Positions 34,263 through 43,591 of a DNA stretch of 45,532 nt are shown here, piece after piece. How positions within the stretch are numbered: the first letter of the stretch is position 1; every line of letters starts with the position of its first letter. The position numbers and the translations under genes are program-made. This stretch comes from Planctomycetota bacterium (GTDB taxonomy: Bacteria; Planctomycetota; MHYJ01; WSZJ01), in the NCBI GenBank assembly GCA_009773755.1, contig WSZJ01000048.1:1-45532 (forward strand), read 5' to 3'. The notes beneath the pieces are model-generated. The model did not search any database and had not been told where the DNA came from. It saw nothing but the letters and a program-made list of their open reading frames with translations.

Positions 34263-34922
34263 CTACGCTCGTGCTTCCGCGCTGAAGAGCGCCTTGTACG
34301 TGAGGCTCGCCGCCACGCCGCCGATCGCCGGGCCGAGAAGATAGACCAGAGCATCCGGGCAGCACGGGCTCCCGAACAGGCCCGTTCCGAGCCAGCGCGC
34401 CTGGTTCATCGCGGCTCCCGTCACCGGTCCGCCCATCAGGATGTCCATGCACACCGTGAGCCCGATCCCGAATCCGCCGATCTTCGGCGCGTTCCTGTCC
34501 ACAGCCGTGCCGAGCACCGCCGTCAGCAGGAAGAAGGTGAGAACGGCTTCCACGAGGATCCCGATCCCCGCCGAGGTCGCCCCGAGGTGAGGCGTCGCCG
34601 AGACGAGATTCGCCGTGCCGAAGATGGATTTGAGAAGCGCTCCCGCGAGCACGGCGCCGCCGCACTGCGAGACCCAGTACGGAACCGCTTCCCCGATCCT
34701 CACCTTGCCGATCGACAGCAGTCCGAGCGTGACCGAAGGATTGAAATGGCCGCCCGAGATGTGCCCCATCGCCGAGATCATCGTCGCGAGCGCAAGACCA
34801 TGCGCCACCGCGACTCCCAGGAGGCCGCCCTTGTCGTTCAGGATCGCCCCGCCGCCAATAAAGGTCAGCGCGAAGGTCCCGATCAGCTCCGCCACACACG
34901 CCCCGGCCAGCTTCTTGTCCAT
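34263..34922 (-). CDS. Aquaporin/glycerol-facilitator (MIP) family channel with NPS and NQA boxes
   Basis: A 219-residue channel with six membrane spans in two related halves. The first pore loop is SGGHFNPSVTLG (NPS where NPA is usual). The second is GAAMNQARWLGTG (NQA where NPA is usual), with the selectivity-filter Arg right behind it intact. The change to Gln in the second box is unusual. The start ATG at 34920-34922 gives a short N-terminus (MDKKLAGACVAELIGTF). It transports water or small neutral solutes in principle; the altered boxes may change that. The thiI gene precedes it on the same strand with a 42-nt gap. Confidence 0.88.
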   Translation of the reverse strand: MDKKLAGACVAELIGTFALTFIGGGAILNDKGGLLGVAVAHGLALATMISAMGHISGGHFNPSVTLGLLSIGKVRIGEAVPYWVSQCGGAVLAGALLKSIFGTANLVSATPHLGATSAGIGILVEAVLTFFLLTAVLGTAVDRNAPKIGGFGIGLTVCMDILMGGPVTGAAMNQARWLGTGLFGSPCCPDALVYLLGPAIGGVAASLTYKALFSAEARA

Positions 34923-34964
34923 GCGCTTCAGCTTCCTCGTTTCAGTTTTGCGAGAGCGCGCATC

Positions 34965-36122
34965 CTATGCCGTCGCCCGCTCCTCGACCACTTTTGAAAG
35001 CGCTTCCTTGACCAACCGGTCCACTTCGAGCCCCTTCTCCGCCTCCGCCGCCTTCTCCGGCGAGCTCGCCGTCGCGGGCGCGCGCGGCATCAGGAAGGAG
35101 CAGCAGTCGTCGTGGGGGAGATTGCTGACGTCGAAGGTCGCGATGCGGCGCGCGGTGTCGATGATTTCCTGCTTGTCCATGCCGATCAGCGGGCGCAGGA
35201 CCGGAATCGTCGCGACCGCGTTGATCGTCTCGAGGTTCGTGAGGGTCTGGGAAGCGACCTGGCCGAGCGAATCGCCCGTGACGAGGGCGTGAGCGTCCTC
35301 GCGGCGGGCGATGGCGGCTGCGATGCGCGTCATGAAGCGCCTGTAGAGGATGATGCGGAATTCCTGGGGCGAGCTCGTGACGATTTCCTGCTGAAGTGCC
35401 GCGAAGGGGACAAGGTGGAGACGGGCCGGGCCCTGCCAGGGCTCGAGTTTTTGCGCGAGTTCGCGGACTTTGTCGACCGAGGCCTGCGAGGTGAACGGCA
35501 TGGAGTGGAAGTGGACGAAACTCGTGCGGCAGCCCCGGCGGATCATCCGCCAGGCGGCGACCGGAGAATCGATGCCGCCGGACAGGAGCGTGACGACGCG
35601 GCCGGCGGTGCCTGCGGGCAGGCCGCCGGGGCCGGGTTCGCGGCGGAAGTAAGCGTAGAAATCCTTGTTCACCACTTCGACGAAGATCTCGAGCTCCGGC
35701 GCGTCCAAGTCCACGGTCGTCCCGGGGATCAGCTTCTGCACGAACGCCCCGAGCCGCCGATTCATCTGCTCGGAGGTAAGTGGATAGTCCTTGTTCATTC
35801 GGCGGCACCGGCACGCGAAGGACTTCACATTCATGGAAGGGAGTTCCGTCGCGAGGAGTGTCTCGAGCGCTTCCATGTCGGCCTTGAGGACGTGGATGCG
35901 GGCGAAGTAGGAGAGTCCGAAGGTCATGGAGAGGCGGCGGCGGACTTCTTCCCACGGGGCTGCATCCGGGAGAGTCAGGAGAATGCGGCCGGGCTGGCGC
36001 CGGATGCGGAGGTCGCCGAGGGGCGCGAGGAGGCGCTTGGCGTTTTCGGCGAGGCGGATTTCGAAGTAGGGGCGGTTCTTGCCCTTGAGGCCGAGCTCGG
36101 CGTAGTGGAGGACGATTTGCAT
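34965..36122 (-). CDS. thiI: tRNA 4-thiouridine synthase ThiI (no rhodanese domain)
   Basis: A 385-residue enzyme with the ThiI order. An N-terminal ferredoxin-like domain (AELGLKGKNRPYFE) is followed by a THUMP domain (about 60-165), and then the PP-loop adenylation domain with SGGIDSP at 181-187. It activates U8 of tRNA for thiolation and may also serve thiamine synthesis. The C-terminal rhodanese domain of E. coli ThiI is absent; a CC pair in HDDCCSF near residue 337 is kept, as in the shorter forms. The ATG is at 36120-36122. It is divergent from the anti-sigma-like gene at 36369. Confidence 0.93.
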   Translation of the reverse strand: MQIVLHYAELGLKGKNRPYFEIRLAENAKRLLAPLGDLRIRRQPGRILLTLPDAAPWEEVRRRLSMTFGLSYFARIHVLKADMEALETLLATELPSMNVKSFACRCRRMNKDYPLTSEQMNRRLGAFVQKLIPGTTVDLDAPELEIFVEVVNKDFYAYFRREPGPGGLPAGTAGRVVTLLSGGIDSPVAAWRMIRRGCRTSFVHFHSMPFTSQASVDKVRELAQKLEPWQGPARLHLVPFAALQQEIVTSSPQEFRIILYRRFMTRIAAAIARREDAHALVTGDSLGQVASQTLTNLETINAVATIPVLRPLIGMDKQEIIDTARRIATFDVSNLPHDDCCSFLMPRAPATASSPEKAAEAEKGLEVDRLVKEALSKVVEERATA

Positions 36123-36182
36123 GGATTAGGGGGGAGTCTATAACAGTTGTGGGCGCGGAAAGCGAGGAGCGTAGGGAGGCGG

Positions 36183-36275
36183 GCGGAGGCTGCGGAGGCT
36201 GGCGGAAGCTGGCGCAGACGAGAGCGCGACTGAATTGGATGGTCGTTAGCGTCCGCCAGCCTCCGCAGCCTCCGC
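36183..36275. repeat. 24-bp perfect inverted repeat made of GGCTGCGGA-type units
   Basis: GCGGAGGCTGCGGAGGCTGG (start of the arm at 36183-36206) is matched exactly by the complement at 36252-36275 around a 45-nt centre. The units are the same as those of the array at 33984-34145. It lies in the 246-bp spacer between the divergent thiI and anti-sigma-like genes, so it is the second place where this short unit has grown. Confidence 0.85.
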
Positions 36276-36301
36276 TGGCTCCGCCAGCGCCGAACTTTCC
36301 T

Positions 36302-36323
36302 GTGAACCAATCCCCTGGTTCAC
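36302..36323. promoter_or_regulatory. 8-bp perfect palindrome upstream of the anti-sigma-like gene
   Basis: GTGAACCA (36302-36309) and TGGTTCAC (36316-36323) flank ATCCCC. It lies 46 nt before the ATG at 36369 in a promoter region, so it may be an operator. It could also be a small leader hairpin. No clear -10/-35 pair was found beside it. Confidence 0.4.
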
Positions 36324-36368
36324 GCGATCAAAGCAGTACAGCGCTTGCGTACGAAAGGACCTAGTTCC

Positions 36369-37616
36369 ATGACATGCGACGCAACTCGTTTGCAGCTCAC
36401 GGATTATGTAAAAACTGAGCTAACGAGATCCGAAGCCGACGACGTCGCGGCTCACCTCAATACCTGCGAAAATTGCCGATCCAACGAGGCCGAAATTCGA
36501 AAGAATTTCGGCCTTCTTCGTTTGGCAACCGCCCCGAAACCGTCAGATGCCCTTTGGGCCCGGATTAATGCTTCCGTCGATCGGATTGAGGCCGGCGAAG
36601 GCCTGGAAGCGCCGGTGCGTTCGGCGGCGTGGGTCTGGAGGGGAATGGCCATCGCCGCCACGCTGCTGATCGCCCTCTCCGCGGTCATGCTCATCAACCA
36701 CCAAGGGAGTCCAGATTCGCCCGCCGTTGCACGGCTGGACAGGATGGGCCCGGGGGTCATCATTTATCGTATTACGGGAACGGAACGCCAGACGATGAAG
36801 CCCGGAGCGACGCTGGCGCAAGGCGAAACGCTCGTGATGGATCCCGGCGCTGCCGCTATATTCACGATCGATGGCGTCGGCCGATTCCGGGTCGCAGGCG
36901 GGTCGACGCTCCGAATCGCCGGCCCCCGGGCCATTCAACTCGAAAAAGGCGAGCTCGTCGCCGACATCACCCCGGGAGGCAAGGGCTTTGAAATCGCAGC
37001 GCCTCAAGCTCGCGCCACGGTCCAGGGTACGCTCTTCCGCGTCTGCGCCACCGATGACAGAACGGCGCTGACCGTCGCTCGCGGAAGCGTGAAATTCCAC
37101 AACGGCTCCGGGTCAGTCAATGTGATGGCCGGCTTCCAATCGGCCGCCGTCGCGGGAAAGTCGCCCGCGGCGCCACTCGAACTCGCCGCCGACGCCGCTG
37201 ACTGGGACCTGTTCAGATCGGTTGCGCCCGGCCCGCGAGTTGAACTCACCGTTGAAGCGACTTCAGCAGGGAAGCCGGTGCCCTTCCAGATCACGCTCAA
37301 GTCCGATGCGCCGACCGTCGTCGAAGCCGGCGTCACAGAGCGGACCTACATCATTCTGACCCTCGAAAGCCCCTCCGGCGTCCGCCGGCTCGTCCGCCTC
37401 GCGGCCGGCGAACTCACAGCGACCTGCGACGGCCAATTGCTCCATGGCCTCGCTTCCATCGATCAGGAAAAGAGGCTCGTCCTTAAGGGCGAACTGCGCG
37501 GCCTCGACGCCGAAGGCACCTGGCGCGTGAGCGCCCTCTTTGCCAGCGGCGGCCGTGAAGATTCGTGGGCGGGGTATGCGGAATCGCAGATGGCGGCGAT
37601 CGAGGTGAAGCGGTGA
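36369..37616 (+). CDS. Anti-sigma-factor-like zinc-finger membrane protein with FecR domain
   Basis: A 415-residue protein. The cytoplasmic N-terminus has the HC2-type anti-sigma zinc site, His29-x3-Cys33-x2-Cys36 (AHLNTCENC). One membrane span lies at about 93-112 (AIAATLLIALSAVMLIN). A periplasmic FecR-like domain (about 125-260) has GATLAQGETLVMDPGAAAIF and GELVADITPGGKGFEI. The C-terminal 150 residues are an uncharacterised beta-rich part. The ATG at 36369 follows AAGGA. No sigma factor gene is adjacent, so its partner is unknown. It is followed at 67 nt by the DUF4175-like operon. Confidence 0.8.
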   Translation: MTCDATRLQLTDYVKTELTRSEADDVAAHLNTCENCRSNEAEIRKNFGLLRLATAPKPSDALWARINASVDRIEAGEGLEAPVRSAAWVWRGMAIAATLLIALSAVMLINHQGSPDSPAVARLDRMGPGVIIYRITGTERQTMKPGATLAQGETLVMDPGAAAIFTIDGVGRFRVAGGSTLRIAGPRAIQLEKGELVADITPGGKGFEIAAPQARATVQGTLFRVCATDDRTALTVARGSVKFHNGSGSVNVMAGFQSAAVAGKSPAAPLELAADAADWDLFRSVAPGPRVELTVEATSAGKPVPFQITLKSDAPTVVEAGVTERTYIILTLESPSGVRRLVRLAAGELTATCDGQLLHGLASIDQEKRLVLKGELRGLDAEGTWRVSALFASGGREDSWAGYAESQMAAIEVKR

Positions 37617-37683
37617 ACCGATCCGTGGCTGGCGGCGTCCATTCCGGTAGCATCCGAAAACTCACTGCTAACTGGAGGAACTG

Positions 37684-39801
37684 ATGGACCTGTCGCCGAT
37701 CCTTGGAAAGATCGAATCCGTTCGCGGCCGCGCGAGGCGGCTGGTGACGGTGGACGGAGCGTGCCGCGTGGCGCTCGTCCTGCTGGCCGCGGCGCTCTTC
37801 TCATTCTGCATCGATTACTTCATCCCGAAACTCCCGCTCGGCGTCAGGGCGACGGTGCTGGTCGCGGGGCTTGCCGCCGCAGCCTTCGCGGCCTGGCGCT
37901 TCGTGTTTGTGCCCCTCTCGGTGAAACTTTCCGACGACGACCTCGCCCTCTGCGTCGAACAGCAGTACCCGGACCTGCAGGACCGGCTGATCAGCGCGAT
38001 CCAGCTCAACCGCCAGCGCGGCGAATTCGCCCGCTTCAATTCGCCGGAGCTCGTCGATGCGCTCGTGAAGGAAGCCATGAACGAGAGCGCGCCGCTCGAC
38101 TTCTCGCCGGTGCTGCTCCCCGCGGGGCCGATGAAAATCGCGGCCGGGACGGCTGCGGCGCTGGCCGTGGTGGCGGGGCTCGCGTTCTGGCAGATCGATG
38201 CCGTGAAGACCTGGGTGGCGCGCCTCTTTACCGATTCGGTGCAGTGGCCGAAAGAAACGCGGATCGTCCTGCTTGAGCCCAGGAGCAATCCTGTGACGGT
38301 TGCGAAGGGCGACGACATGCGTGTGGAGATCGAGACGCAAGGCAAGATTCCACGCAAGGCGGTCATCCATTACCGCTTCTCCGGCCAGGGCGAACCGATT
38401 TCGCGGCCGATGCGCGCCGGGTCGAAGGGAAACTGGCTTTTTGATTTCTCGAAGGTCATCGAGCCGATGGAGTTCTGGGTCGAGGCCGGCGACGACGAGA
38501 CGCTTCCCGTGACGGTGCAGGTGCTGAATCCGCCGACGGTCGAGAGGATCACGCTTCTCTACAATTACCCCGAGTACACGCAGCTCAAGGACACGGATCC
38601 GTCGGCGCCGATCGAGGACGGAAACATCGTGGCGCCGCCAGGGACGCACGTGACCGTAACGGCTCAGGCGAACCTGGACATCGCGAAGGCAAAGGCCGTG
38701 TTCGGGCGGCGGGGCGAGGAGGACATGCGCGAGCTGGTCGTGAAGAACGACGCGCAGGGGCGGCCCCGGATGGTGGTGGCGGAAATCGACGTCGTGACGA
38801 ACACGCAGTACGCGATCTGGCTGCAGGCGACCAACGGGCTGCAGACGAACTCGCCCGTGAGGTATTCGATCAAGGCGATCGAGGACAAGCCGCCGGAAAT
38901 CAAGATCAGCGAGCCGAACCTCGACAAGTTCTGCACGGTCCAGGCGCGGATCCCGATCCGGCTGACGACGTCGGACGACTTCGGCGTGATGAAGCTGGAG
39001 ATCGTGATCAAGACGAACGACTCGAAGCGCGCCGAGCAGACGGTACCGCTGGACGCGTTCAACACGGAGAGCTACCCGGCCAGGAAGGTGGACACGGAGT
39101 ACTTCTTCGACATGACGGAGTTCGGCGCGAAGGAAGGGATGGTGATTTCCTACCAGATCGTCGCGCGCGACGGCCGCGAAATCCCGAAGGCGAACGAGAC
39201 GCGGTCGAGGCTCTTCCAGTTCACCGTCATCAAGCGCGACGACCTGCTGAAGAAGATGGAAGACAGGCTGGCGCGGATCCGCGAAGAGCTTCAGCGGGTG
39301 ATCCAGTTCCAGGACGGCGGGCGCGGCGAGGTCTCGCGGCTGATGGACGCGGTCGGCACGAAGGACATGCTCGGCGCGGTCGAGCGGCAGGCGGTGAACG
39401 GCGCCGCGGGAAACCAGCGCCGGATCACGCAGCACATGGAACGCATCACGCACGAGTTCGACGAGATCGTCCGCGACATGCGCTACAACAAGCTGCTCGA
39501 AGGCGGCTCCGAAGTCCGCCTGAAGAAGCCCGGCGACCTGCTTCACGGCGTGACCGAGTACAAGTCGCCCGAAGTCGCGACGCTTCTCGGCTCCGCCGCC
39601 AGCGTCGGGCAGGCGAAGGACCGGATGGGCAAGCTGCAGGACAGCCAGATCAAGCAGGAAGACATCCTTGTCGACCTGAACACAGTTCTGGGGCTCCTCA
39701 CCGAGTACGAAACGTACCTGGAGGTCGTGCGCTACGTGCGCGAGCTCCTGAAAAAGGTCGAGGGGAACCTGGAAGAGATGCGTCGCACCAATCCCAAGTA
39801 A
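37684..39801 (+). CDS. DUF4175-like membrane protein
   Basis: A 705-residue protein. Three membrane spans lie near the N-terminus (about 27-45, 57-76, 145-170), with a cytoplasmic stretch between the second and third (DDDLALCVEQQYPDLQDRLISAIQL). A large extracytoplasmic part of beta domains follows (PPTVERITLLYNYPEYTQL; IEDKPPEIKISEP), then a helical C-terminus. The layout fits the front part of DUF4175-type proteins, in which a Gln-rich coiled-coil half follows. Here that half is a separate gene, the next one. The ATG at 37684 has GGAGGAA just upstream. The function is unknown. Confidence 0.75.
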   Translation: MDLSPILGKIESVRGRARRLVTVDGACRVALVLLAAALFSFCIDYFIPKLPLGVRATVLVAGLAAAAFAAWRFVFVPLSVKLSDDDLALCVEQQYPDLQDRLISAIQLNRQRGEFARFNSPELVDALVKEAMNESAPLDFSPVLLPAGPMKIAAGTAAALAVVAGLAFWQIDAVKTWVARLFTDSVQWPKETRIVLLEPRSNPVTVAKGDDMRVEIETQGKIPRKAVIHYRFSGQGEPISRPMRAGSKGNWLFDFSKVIEPMEFWVEAGDDETLPVTVQVLNPPTVERITLLYNYPEYTQLKDTDPSAPIEDGNIVAPPGTHVTVTAQANLDIAKAKAVFGRRGEEDMRELVVKNDAQGRPRMVVAEIDVVTNTQYAIWLQATNGLQTNSPVRYSIKAIEDKPPEIKISEPNLDKFCTVQARIPIRLTTSDDFGVMKLEIVIKTNDSKRAEQTVPLDAFNTESYPARKVDTEYFFDMTEFGAKEGMVISYQIVARDGREIPKANETRSRLFQFTVIKRDDLLKKMEDRLARIREELQRVIQFQDGGRGEVSRLMDAVGTKDMLGAVERQAVNGAAGNQRRITQHMERITHEFDEIVRDMRYNKLLEGGSEVRLKKPGDLLHGVTEYKSPEVATLLGSAASVGQAKDRMGKLQDSQIKQEDILVDLNTVLGLLTEYETYLEVVRYVRELLKKVEGNLEEMRRTNPK

Positions 39802-39823
39802 CCGGGGGCAGGAGGAAAAAGCC

Positions 39824-42814
39824 ATGCGCAGATTCGCCGGACTCATCAGCACGGGGCTCGCCCTGTGCGTCCTCGTCGCCGCGTTTTCCTACGCCGACGA
39901 CCAGGGAGGTAACGCCAACCGCGTCGTCCTCGAACGGGAGAAGGAAATCGAGAAGCGGGTGGCAGACCTGAAAGAAAAGATGAAGCGGGTCGCCGAGGGG
40001 CTCCAGGCGAAGGAACCGGAATCGGCCGCGCGGCTCTTCGCGGCGGGGGAGGCCCTCAAGGGGTCGCTTCTTGAAGAAGACATCAAGAAGGTCATCACCA
40101 GCATCACCGACGCCAAGATGGGTATCGCAATCGACCAGCAGGTCGAGATCATCAACGACCTGAAGGCGATTCTCGACATCCTGGAGAACAGGAACAACGA
40201 GAACGATCTGAGGAAGAAGCTCGAGGCGATCCGGAAACTGATCGCGGAGCTGAAGGGCGCGCAGAAGGAGCAGGAGAAGATCACGAAAGAAACGACGGAC
40301 ATGAACAAGGAGCGCGAGAAGGACGTCGCGGAGATGAAGGAAGCGCTGGACGCCGCGATCAAGGAGCAGCAGTCGCTCGAGGACACGCTCAAGCAGAACG
40401 ACACCGCCGGGATGGAGAAGGACATCGAAACGGCCAGGAAGGAGCTCGAGGCGCTGAAGGCCGAGCAGGACAAGCTGCAGAACGAGACGAAGGACGCGCA
40501 GTCGAAGGAAGTGCGCGACCTGGCCGACGCGGTGAAGGGGCTGAAGGACCTGATCAAGAAGCAGGAAGAAGCGATCGCGAAGTCGAAGGCGTCCGCGGAG
40601 GGTGCGCAGCAGACAAAGGAAGCGATCGAGGCGATCGAGAAGATCCAGAAGGAGCAGGAAGCGATCCAGAAGCGGACCAAGGAAGCCGCCGCCGAGGATT
40701 CCAGCCAGAAGATGGGCTCGATCCAGAAGGCGCAGGAGAAGAACTCGAAGGACACGGCCCGCGCCGGCGAGAAGGTGAAGGGGATGCCGGAGTCGAAGGG
40801 CGCGAGCGATGCGAAAAAGGCGCTCGACGACGCGAAGAAGGCGATGGACCGCGCCGCCAAGGATCTGGAGGACGAGACGCCGGGCCTCGCCCAGCAGAAC
40901 GAGCAGAAGGCCGCCGACGCGCTCGAGAAGGCGAAGCAGGCGCTGAAGGACGAGATGGCCAATGCGGAAAAGAATCGCGAGCAGGACCTCGCCGACCAGG
41001 CGAAGGCGCAGGGCGATCTGAAGCAAGCTTCAGAGAAGCTAGCCGACCAGATGGCCAAGGCCGGTGAAAATTCCGACAGCAAGCCGACGAAGGATGCCCT
41101 GAAGGAAGCCGGCGAAAAGACCAAGGGCGCTTCCGGCGACATGAAGAAGGCCGAGCAGGAACTGGGACAGAAGAACCCTTCCGGCGCCAAGTCGAACCAG
41201 GACCAGGCGCTCAACACGTTCAACCAGGCGAAGGACAAGCTGGAGCAGCTCGAGGCCCAGCTCGCCCAGAAGGACGCCAAGGCGATGAGCGAGGTCGCCA
41301 AGAAGCAGGAGAAACTGCAGGACAAGGCCAACCAGCTCGCCAAGGATCTGCACGAGATGGGCCAGAAGTCGGGCGAGAACGGCGACATGAAGAAGGCCGC
41401 CGAGCAGGCCTCGAAGTCGACCAAGAGCGCGAGTCAGGAGATGGGCGAGGCCAACCAGAAGATGAACGACGGCAAGTCGTCCGAATCGCAGGAAAACCAG
41501 CAGTCGGCCAGCAAGGACCTCCAGAAAGCCGCCGACGCGCTGGACAAGATGAAGAAGGCGCTGGCCGCTTCCAAGGAGGGCCAGGACAAGAAGGCCAAGG
41601 AAGTCGCCGACAAGCAGGCCGAGCTCGAGAAGAAGATGAAGGACCTGGCCGAGAAGATGGAAGAAGCGGCCAAGAAGAACGCGGACAAGGATCCGCAGGG
41701 CTCCGCTTCGATGAGCAAGGCCGGCCAGAAGACCCAGCAGGCTTCAGGCGAGATGAAAAAGGCCGGGAAGCAGATGGAGCAGAAGGACAACCAGAGCGCG
41801 CAGCAGAACCAGGAGCAGGCGAAGAAGGCGCTGGAGGAGGCGAAGAAGGAGCTGGAGCGGCTGAGCCAGCGGGAGCTGACGGAGGAGCAGAAGCGCCGGC
41901 TCGAGCAGCTCAAGGAACGGCAGCGCAAGATTGAAGAGCAGCTGAAGAAGATGCAGGACAACGCGGCGAAGGTGCCGGAGAAGAAGTCGGCGGCGTCGCT
42001 CGGGGAGGCGTCGAAGTCGGCCGGGCAGACGGGGCAGAGCCAGCAGAAGCAGGACACACCGAAAGCGCAGGAAGACAGCGAGAAGACCGAAGAAGACATG
42101 AAGAAGGCGATGGAGGACCTGGAAGAGGCCGAACGGCAGTACGCGCAGCAGCTCCAGGAGGAGCAGCTCCAGCAGATGGAGAACAAGCTGCAGGAACTGG
42201 TCCAGAAGCAGGAGTTGATCAACAACGAGACGCGCCGGCTCGACGGGGTCAAGAAGAAGGACGGCGACCTCGACCGGAAGGGCCAGATGGATGTGCGCAA
42301 GATCAAGAACATGCAGGAAGAACTGAAGAAAACCGCCGAAGAAGTCCGGGCGAAGACCGAGGAGGAGCAGTCGACGGTCGCGACGTGGATCCTCGAGACG
42401 TGCCGTGACGACATGGGGACGATTGCGGAGGAGCTCGGGAAGCAGGAAGTCGGCGACTACACGCAGGAGCTGGAAGGCGACGTTCTGGCGCGGCTGAAGG
42501 AGCTGGTGGCGGCACTCCAGAAAGAGCGCCAGCGCCGCAAGAAGCAGCAGCAGCAGCAGGGCGGCGGCGGCGGCGGCAAGGGTCCGCTGATCCCGGATGT
42601 GGCCGAGCTGAAACTCCTCAAGACGATGCAGGTCTCGCTGAAGAAGAAGACGGAGCGCTTCTCGGCGGAATCGACGAAGGAAGCGCACAAGGAGCTCGAT
42701 CCGGTCCAGAAGGCGATCCTGGGGCGTCTTCGCGCGGAGCAGGGACACATCGCACAGCTGACGCGGGAATTCACCGAGAAGATCAAGAAGAAAATGCAGG
42801 AGGCGGGGAAATAA
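39824..42814 (+). CDS. Large secreted repetitive coiled-coil protein
   Basis: A 996-residue protein with a signal peptide (LISTGLALCVLVAAFSYA). The mature protein is almost entirely Lys/Glu/Gln/Ala-rich helix with coiled-coil character. Between about residues 290 and 690 a unit of roughly 90 residues recurs about four times, each with the order 'KxxELxxK-LAxKM', 'GxMKKAxxxM', 'NQxxAxKALxxAxxxLExL'. The last 150 residues are less repetitive (SQLT-like region VATWILETCRDDMGTIAEEL; a Gln/Gly linker; PDVAELKLLKTMQVSLKKKTERF). AGGAGG at 39810-39815 is the ribosome site. It resembles the coiled-coil tail of DUF4175 proteins and probably acts with the gene before it. No enzymatic motif is seen. Confidence 0.82.
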   Translation: MRRFAGLISTGLALCVLVAAFSYADDQGGNANRVVLEREKEIEKRVADLKEKMKRVAEGLQAKEPESAARLFAAGEALKGSLLEEDIKKVITSITDAKMGIAIDQQVEIINDLKAILDILENRNNENDLRKKLEAIRKLIAELKGAQKEQEKITKETTDMNKEREKDVAEMKEALDAAIKEQQSLEDTLKQNDTAGMEKDIETARKELEALKAEQDKLQNETKDAQSKEVRDLADAVKGLKDLIKKQEEAIAKSKASAEGAQQTKEAIEAIEKIQKEQEAIQKRTKEAAAEDSSQKMGSIQKAQEKNSKDTARAGEKVKGMPESKGASDAKKALDDAKKAMDRAAKDLEDETPGLAQQNEQKAADALEKAKQALKDEMANAEKNREQDLADQAKAQGDLKQASEKLADQMAKAGENSDSKPTKDALKEAGEKTKGASGDMKKAEQELGQKNPSGAKSNQDQALNTFNQAKDKLEQLEAQLAQKDAKAMSEVAKKQEKLQDKANQLAKDLHEMGQKSGENGDMKKAAEQASKSTKSASQEMGEANQKMNDGKSSESQENQQSASKDLQKAADALDKMKKALAASKEGQDKKAKEVADKQAELEKKMKDLAEKMEEAAKKNADKDPQGSASMSKAGQKTQQASGEMKKAGKQMEQKDNQSAQQNQEQAKKALEEAKKELERLSQRELTEEQKRRLEQLKERQRKIEEQLKKMQDNAAKVPEKKSAASLGEASKSAGQTGQSQQKQDTPKAQEDSEKTEEDMKKAMEDLEEAERQYAQQLQEEQLQQMENKLQELVQKQELINNETRRLDGVKKKDGDLDRKGQMDVRKIKNMQEELKKTAEEVRAKTEEEQSTVATWILETCRDDMGTIAEELGKQEVGDYTQELEGDVLARLKELVAALQKERQRRKKQQQQQGGGGGGKGPLIPDVAELKLLKTMQVSLKKKTERFSAESTKEAHKELDPVQKAILGRLRAEQGHIAQLTREFTEKIKKKMQEAGK

Positions 42815-42816
42815 CC

Positions 42817-43530
42817 ATGAACATCATCACGAATCTCTGGCGATTTGCGACGGCGGGCGCTCTGGCCGTGGCCTTGACGGTCCCGGCGTGGTCGGAAGAA
42901 GAGGAACTTCCCGCGGGTCCTGCGGCCGAGGGGGACGAGGCTCTTCCGGGCTCGGACGAGGAAGAGATGGAAGAGGAGCAGATCGATCCGCTGAAGACGC
43001 TGGACGAGATCATCTCAAGGATGAAGGACGCGGAGTCTGCGCTGGCGGTAGCGGGGAGCTGGAAGGCGACAGATCCGCAGGGAAATGCGATTGAGAAACT
43101 GGAGGAGTTGCTGAGCGCCAAGGATCTGCAGGACAAGGCGATCCGCGAGATGGAGAAGATCTTCAGCGGCTCGAAGGAAGGGCAGGGGAAGGCCGTGGAA
43201 GGCCTGGAGAAGCTGATCAAGGCTGCGAAGGAGCAGCAGGGGCAGCAGGAAGGGAAGCAGCAGCAGAAGAGAGATCCCAAGCAGCAGAAGCAGCCGGGGC
43301 AACAGAAGCCGAACAAACCGGGGGATCCGGCCAAGGAGGCGTATAATGCCACCGGCAACCCCGAAACCGGAGCCCGCGAGCGCACCAGTGATTTGTCAGA
43401 ACGCTGGGGGGGTCTTCCTGATAGACTGAGGGACGAGATCAGCCAGGCCGACGACGAATTCCGGAGCACGAAAGGTCTCTACCGCGAGAAGCTGATGGAG
43501 TACAGCCGGCTCCTCGGGGCGACCGAATAA
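42817..43530 (+). CDS. Small secreted acidic protein, Sec-free paralog
   Basis: A 237-residue exported protein with a signal peptide (about 1-26). Then come an acidic segment (GSDEEEMEEEQID), a helical domain (LDEIISRMKDAESALAV ... GLEKLIKAAKE), and a Gln/Lys-rich linker (about 140-175). A C-terminal helical domain follows (WGGLPDRLRDEISQADDEF ... YREKLMEYSRLL). The next gene is the same in all parts except the linker, where it has an in-frame UGA. This copy has no Cys or UGA in the linker. The gene starts 2 nt after the coiled-coil gene and probably belongs to the same operon. The function is unknown. Confidence 0.78.
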   Translation: MNIITNLWRFATAGALAVALTVPAWSEEEELPAGPAAEGDEALPGSDEEEMEEEQIDPLKTLDEIISRMKDAESALAVAGSWKATDPQGNAIEKLEELLSAKDLQDKAIREMEKIFSGSKEGQGKAVEGLEKLIKAAKEQQGQQEGKQQQKRDPKQQKQPGQQKPNKPGDPAKEAYNATGNPETGARERTSDLSERWGGLPDRLRDEISQADDEFRSTKGLYREKLMEYSRLLGATE

Positions 43531-43591
43531 ATAGAGTGAACCAAACGCGCCCGCCGGGCGTCTAAACTGCAGAACATTCGGAGGGAATAGG

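Noticed and set aside
42817-43530. A third-frame or Sec site in the Sec-free paralog.
   Set aside because: The frame is open from ATG to TAA with a Gln/Lys-rich linker and no internal TGA.
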